The translations under genes were made by a program, and so were the position numbers. A DNA stretch of 64,000 nucleotides from Rhodospirillaceae bacterium. Its GTDB lineage: Bacteria; Pseudomonadota; Alphaproteobacteria; Rhodospirillales; UBA2165. This document shows positions 61,721 to 64,000 of this stretch, one piece after another. Positions within the stretch are counted from its first letter, which is position 1. Each line of letters starts with the position of its first letter. The stretch spans positions 49,401 through 113,400 of the forward strand of contig CANIGJ010000010.1 in NCBI GenBank assembly GCA_947467145.1, in the 5' to 3' direction. Under the pieces are notes generated by a model that was given only the letters and a program-made list of their open reading frames with translations, did no database searches and had not been told where the DNA came from.

Positions 61721-63406
61721 CTAACCTCGCCCGACTTGGGCTTCGGCGGCGACGACGCCCGGAACATGGGCCACCGTCGGGACGGGTTTGGAATTGAGGT
61801 CGAGCACGACGTGACGGCCCTTCACGATCCGTTGGTCGTGCGAAATGACGATGATCGTCCGGCCGTCGCGCGCGAGCTTACCCAGAACATTGTGTACGGT
61901 CGCGATCCCCTCGGCATCGAAGCTCTCGGTCGGCTCGTCGAACACCACGAGGCGCCCGTCGGTCAGCAGGCCGCGCGCGAGCGCAATGCGCCGCCGGATG
62001 CCTTCCGACAGTCGCCAGCCATTGTCGAGGATTTGCATTTCGATGCCGTTCTGGCTCTCATCGACAAAGCGGCGCAGGCCGACCAGATCGATGACCTCAT
62101 TGACCTTGCTTGGATCGACCTCGGGATTATTGATGGTGAGGTTCTCGGCCAAGGTCGTGTTCAGCAACGCAGGTTCCTGCGGTAGATAAACCACCTGTTT
62201 GCGCCACCATTCGGCGGCGGCCTGTTTGAGGTCGAGCCCATCGGCGAGGATGAAGCCGCGCGTCGGTTCGAACAATCCGAGGATGAGGCGGGCGAAAGTC
62301 GTTTTGCCGGTCCCGTTGGAGCCGGTGACGACCAGCACCGAGCCGGGTTCCAATTTTAGATTGGGGCTTTCGAACAGTGGATTGGTGCTGCCTTGATGAT
62401 TGAAGCCGACATCGCGGAACTCCAACCCACCCTTATAATTGGCGATGGCGGAGCCGCGGTCGCGTTCGATCGGTAGCTTGGCGAACTCGCGCAGCACGGC
62501 GAGCGCCTGGCGGGCCTTGACGAAGGTGCCACCCAATTGCGCGAAGCGCGAGATCGGCTGCAGGGCGCGCGCACTCAGCATGTTGGTGCCCATCATGGCG
62601 CCGACATCGAGCTGGCCGCGCACGGTCAGCACGCCGGCGAACACGATGACGACGACGCTCATCAACGCATTGACGGTCTGGGTCAGCGATTGCACCAAGC
62701 CCTGGTTGTCGTTCAGTTCGCGTCGCATCGATTGAATGATGCCCGATTGGCTCTGCCACGTCTTGCGCAGGAAATTGCCGGCATTGAAAACGCGCACCGT
62801 TTCGCCTTCGCGGATCGCGGTCGACAGAAGCGCGCTGGTCTTGCCCGACTCGTTGGTCAATTCCATGCTTTTCTTGGTCGACGAGGCCTGACCGAGCGCC
62901 CCAATGGCGAAAACGAGCGCGATGAAAAAGCTGACGACCAGGGCCAGGGTGGGGCTCAGGATGTAGAGCACCGCCAGGAACAGCAGCGCGAACGGCACAT
63001 CGAGAACGGCCGAGATATTGTTGGCGCTATAGGCCTGCTCGACCGTGCTGATGCCGCTCAAAATCTCGCGCCGCATCTCGGGCGGCACCTTATCGAGCGC
63101 TTCGAGGCGCGATTTGGTCAATACGCCGAAGCTGGTGCCGGCGATATCCTCGTCCGGCTTGGCGCTGACGCGGGTGGCGAGCTTGGTACGCGCTTCGCGG
63201 AAGATGAATTCGAGCGCGACGGCGATCAGCACGCCGGTGGTCAGCGTAATCAAGGTCGCGTCCACGCCCTGGGCGACATAGCGGTTCAGCACCTGCATGA
63301 CGAACAGCGGGCTCGCCAGCGCCAGGATGCTGATGAAAAAGGTCGCCGTGATAAGCTCGGCCGCGAGTGCCGGCCGCGCGAATAGCCGCGCGTAAAGTTC
63401 CTTCAT
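61721..63406 (-). CDS. Type I secretion ABC exporter (PrtD/RsaD-like)
   Basis: 561 residues. Transmembrane part about 1-300 with five to six spans (ALAAELITATFFISILALAS ...). Nucleotide-binding part: Walker A GSNGTGKT, Walker B LVVFDEP and switch His in VISHDQ. The signature reads LSEGIRRRIALAR rather than LSGGQ. No N-terminal peptidase or C39-like domain. ATG 63406. PrtD-type exporters carry RTX proteins with C-terminal secretion signals; an RTX-tail stub lies directly upstream. Confidence 0.9.
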   Translation of the reverse strand: MKELYARLFARPALAAELITATFFISILALASPLFVMQVLNRYVAQGVDATLITLTTGVLIAVALEFIFREARTKLATRVSAKPDEDIAGTSFGVLTKSRLEALDKVPPEMRREILSGISTVEQAYSANNISAVLDVPFALLFLAVLYILSPTLALVVSFFIALVFAIGALGQASSTKKSMELTNESGKTSALLSTAIREGETVRVFNAGNFLRKTWQSQSGIIQSMRRELNDNQGLVQSLTQTVNALMSVVVIVFAGVLTVRGQLDVGAMMGTNMLSARALQPISRFAQLGGTFVKARQALAVLREFAKLPIERDRGSAIANYKGGLEFRDVGFNHQGSTNPLFESPNLKLEPGSVLVVTGSNGTGKTTFARLILGLFEPTRGFILADGLDLKQAAAEWWRKQVVYLPQEPALLNTTLAENLTINNPEVDPSKVNEVIDLVGLRRFVDESQNGIEMQILDNGWRLSEGIRRRIALARGLLTDGRLVVFDEPTESFDAEGIATVHNVLGKLARDGRTIIVISHDQRIVKGRHVVLDLNSKPVPTVAHVPGVVAAEAQVGRG

Positions 63407-63530
63407 GAATGCGTACCCCTGGCCGCGCCGCCTGTCTGCGGAACCGGCCTCGTCCCAGGCGGGCAGTATATCATATTCGCGGCGCTACGCATGGGGAGAG
63501 CGGTTAAAAGAGCAAGGATTTCCGCCCTGG

Positions 63531-63866
63531 TTATGAATTTGTGTGCTTGAAGTCGTTGGTATCCAGGGTCGCTGAATCGAAGTTGTTGTTCAACTGGATC
63601 TGCATATCCGCGGTCGCATCGCCATCGGTGTCGATCTCGAGCAACTTCACGCCGGCGCCGTCGCCGTTGCTTTCAAAGCGGGCGTGGGTGTTGCCGTCGG
63701 CCGTGAAAGCGCCGGTCCCGATATAGCTGAAGGTTCCCTGAACAAGGTCGCTGATATCGATCTGATCAACATGGGTCGTGTTGGTGCCGGCATTGAAGTC
63801 CGTCAGCCAGTCGCGGGTTGTGCTGGTTGTGCCGGAATCGTCCTCCGAACGCTTGATCGGCCCCCA
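63531..63866 (-). pseudogene. C-terminal stub of an RTX/serralysin-like secreted protein
   Basis: Read leftward, 111 codons before a TAA. The product contains DDSGTTSTTRDWLTDF, DQIDISDLVQGTFSYIG and EIDTDGDATADMQIQLNNN, ending DFKHTNS. This matches the C-terminal secretion region of M10/serralysin and similar RTX proteins (DxxDLS, FIGxxxF, DxDGDGxAD). An in-frame TAA at 63869-63867 closes the frame upstream and there is no start codon, so the N-terminal part is missing. It lies 124 bases before the exporter gene and probably was its substrate. Confidence 0.75.
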
Positions 63867-64000
63867 TTAGGTGGTCCGGTTTGAATGTTAGTGCATTGTG
63901 TCCTCCGTCGCCATTGCCGTCTGAAGGTGGAGCGTAGCGGAACCGGAAGGCGGCAATGGCGGCGTCGCGGTTTCCGGGGCCGGTGGTCGGTAGCCGAGGC
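63867..64000. other. Breakpoint region with inverted repeat, possible mobile-element edge
   Basis: The RTX similarity stops abruptly here. Arms CGCCATTGCCG (63909-63919) and CGGCAATGGCG (63951-63961) form a perfect 11-bp inverted repeat around 31 bases. No frame here matches a family I know. The edge of an insertion element or a rearrangement is likely, but it cannot be named from 134 bases. Confidence 0.4.

Noticed and set aside
1..64000. CRISPR arrays, tRNA or rRNA genes, complete insertion sequences or prophage genes
   Set aside because: No regularly spaced repeats, cloverleaf-like sequence, rRNA-like sequence, transposase or phage protein pattern was found by reading both strands.

Overview
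The window reads as chromosomal DNA of a GC-rich alphaproteobacterium, probably a soil or water heterotroph that lives on aromatic and other small organic acids. The lineage call rests on a general-stress sigma factor of the EcfG (ECF15) type with four matching GGAAC-N16/17-(G/A)GTT promoter candidates next to it, on MarR-, ModE- and HutC-type regulation, and on the protein families present. No rRNA, tRNA, CRISPR array or intact mobile element was seen. Species cannot be told from the sequence alone.

Layout. 1-10.2 kb: catabolic genes. These are a partial TauD-type dioxygenase, an ACMSD-like amidohydrolase, an esterase, a cupin, an apparently permuted ROK-type protein, a decayed cheB fragment, a DUF35 plus Cys-less thiolase-fold pair under a MarR-type operator, a ThDP enzyme and a dienelactone hydrolase. 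10.2-15.2 kb: a stress block with the EcfG-like sigma factor, a small protein, a ybhO/ybhN/ybhP-like trio (phospholipase D, membrane protein, nuclease/phosphatase fold) and a PRC-barrel protein. 15.2-18.8 kb: an FbpABC-type ferric iron transporter. 18.9-24.0 kb: enoyl-CoA hydratase, two solute-binding proteins without permeases and a flavoprotein monooxygenase. 24.1-28.9 kb: an orphan response regulator, a 670-base gene-free stretch, then modE and modABC with a strong palindromic operator. 29-36.2 kb: class II aldolase, amidohydrolase, two Rieske oxygenases, PPOX protein, DUF4197 protein and zinc alcohol dehydrogenase. 36.4-38.2 kb: an overlapping phosphoesterase-glycosyltransferase pair that may remodel lipids. 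38.2-49.1 kb: flavin reductase/LLM oxygenase pair, GIY-YIG protein, third Rieske oxygenase, a molybdenum hydroxylase large subunit followed by a UbiD decarboxylase, a secreted hydrolase, another amidohydrolase and a MetE-like protein.

49.3-60.0 kb is the most coherent accessory unit: nine same-strand genes with short gaps or overlaps. They encode a hydantoinase/acetone-carboxylase-type pair whose B subunit carries a fused zinc-ribbon (gamma-like) tail, two hydrolases, a RidA protein, a binding protein, a LigB-type extradiol dioxygenase and two overlapping HutC/GntR regulators. I infer an uncharacterised ATP-dependent activation or carboxylation route feeding ring cleavage and hydrolysis. 60.3-64 kb: type I secretion adaptor and ABC exporter, preceded by the C-terminal stub of an RTX/serralysin-like protein whose reading frame is broken close to the window edge.

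Together, molybdate uptake can serve the molybdenum hydroxylase. Ferric iron uptake can serve the Rieske, extradiol and TauD oxygenases. The ring-opening, decarboxylase, aldolase and hydrolase genes look like parts of several peripheral catabolic pathways. Redox partners (Rieske reductases, CoxM/CoxS-like subunits), UbiX and the permeases for three binding proteins are not in the window.
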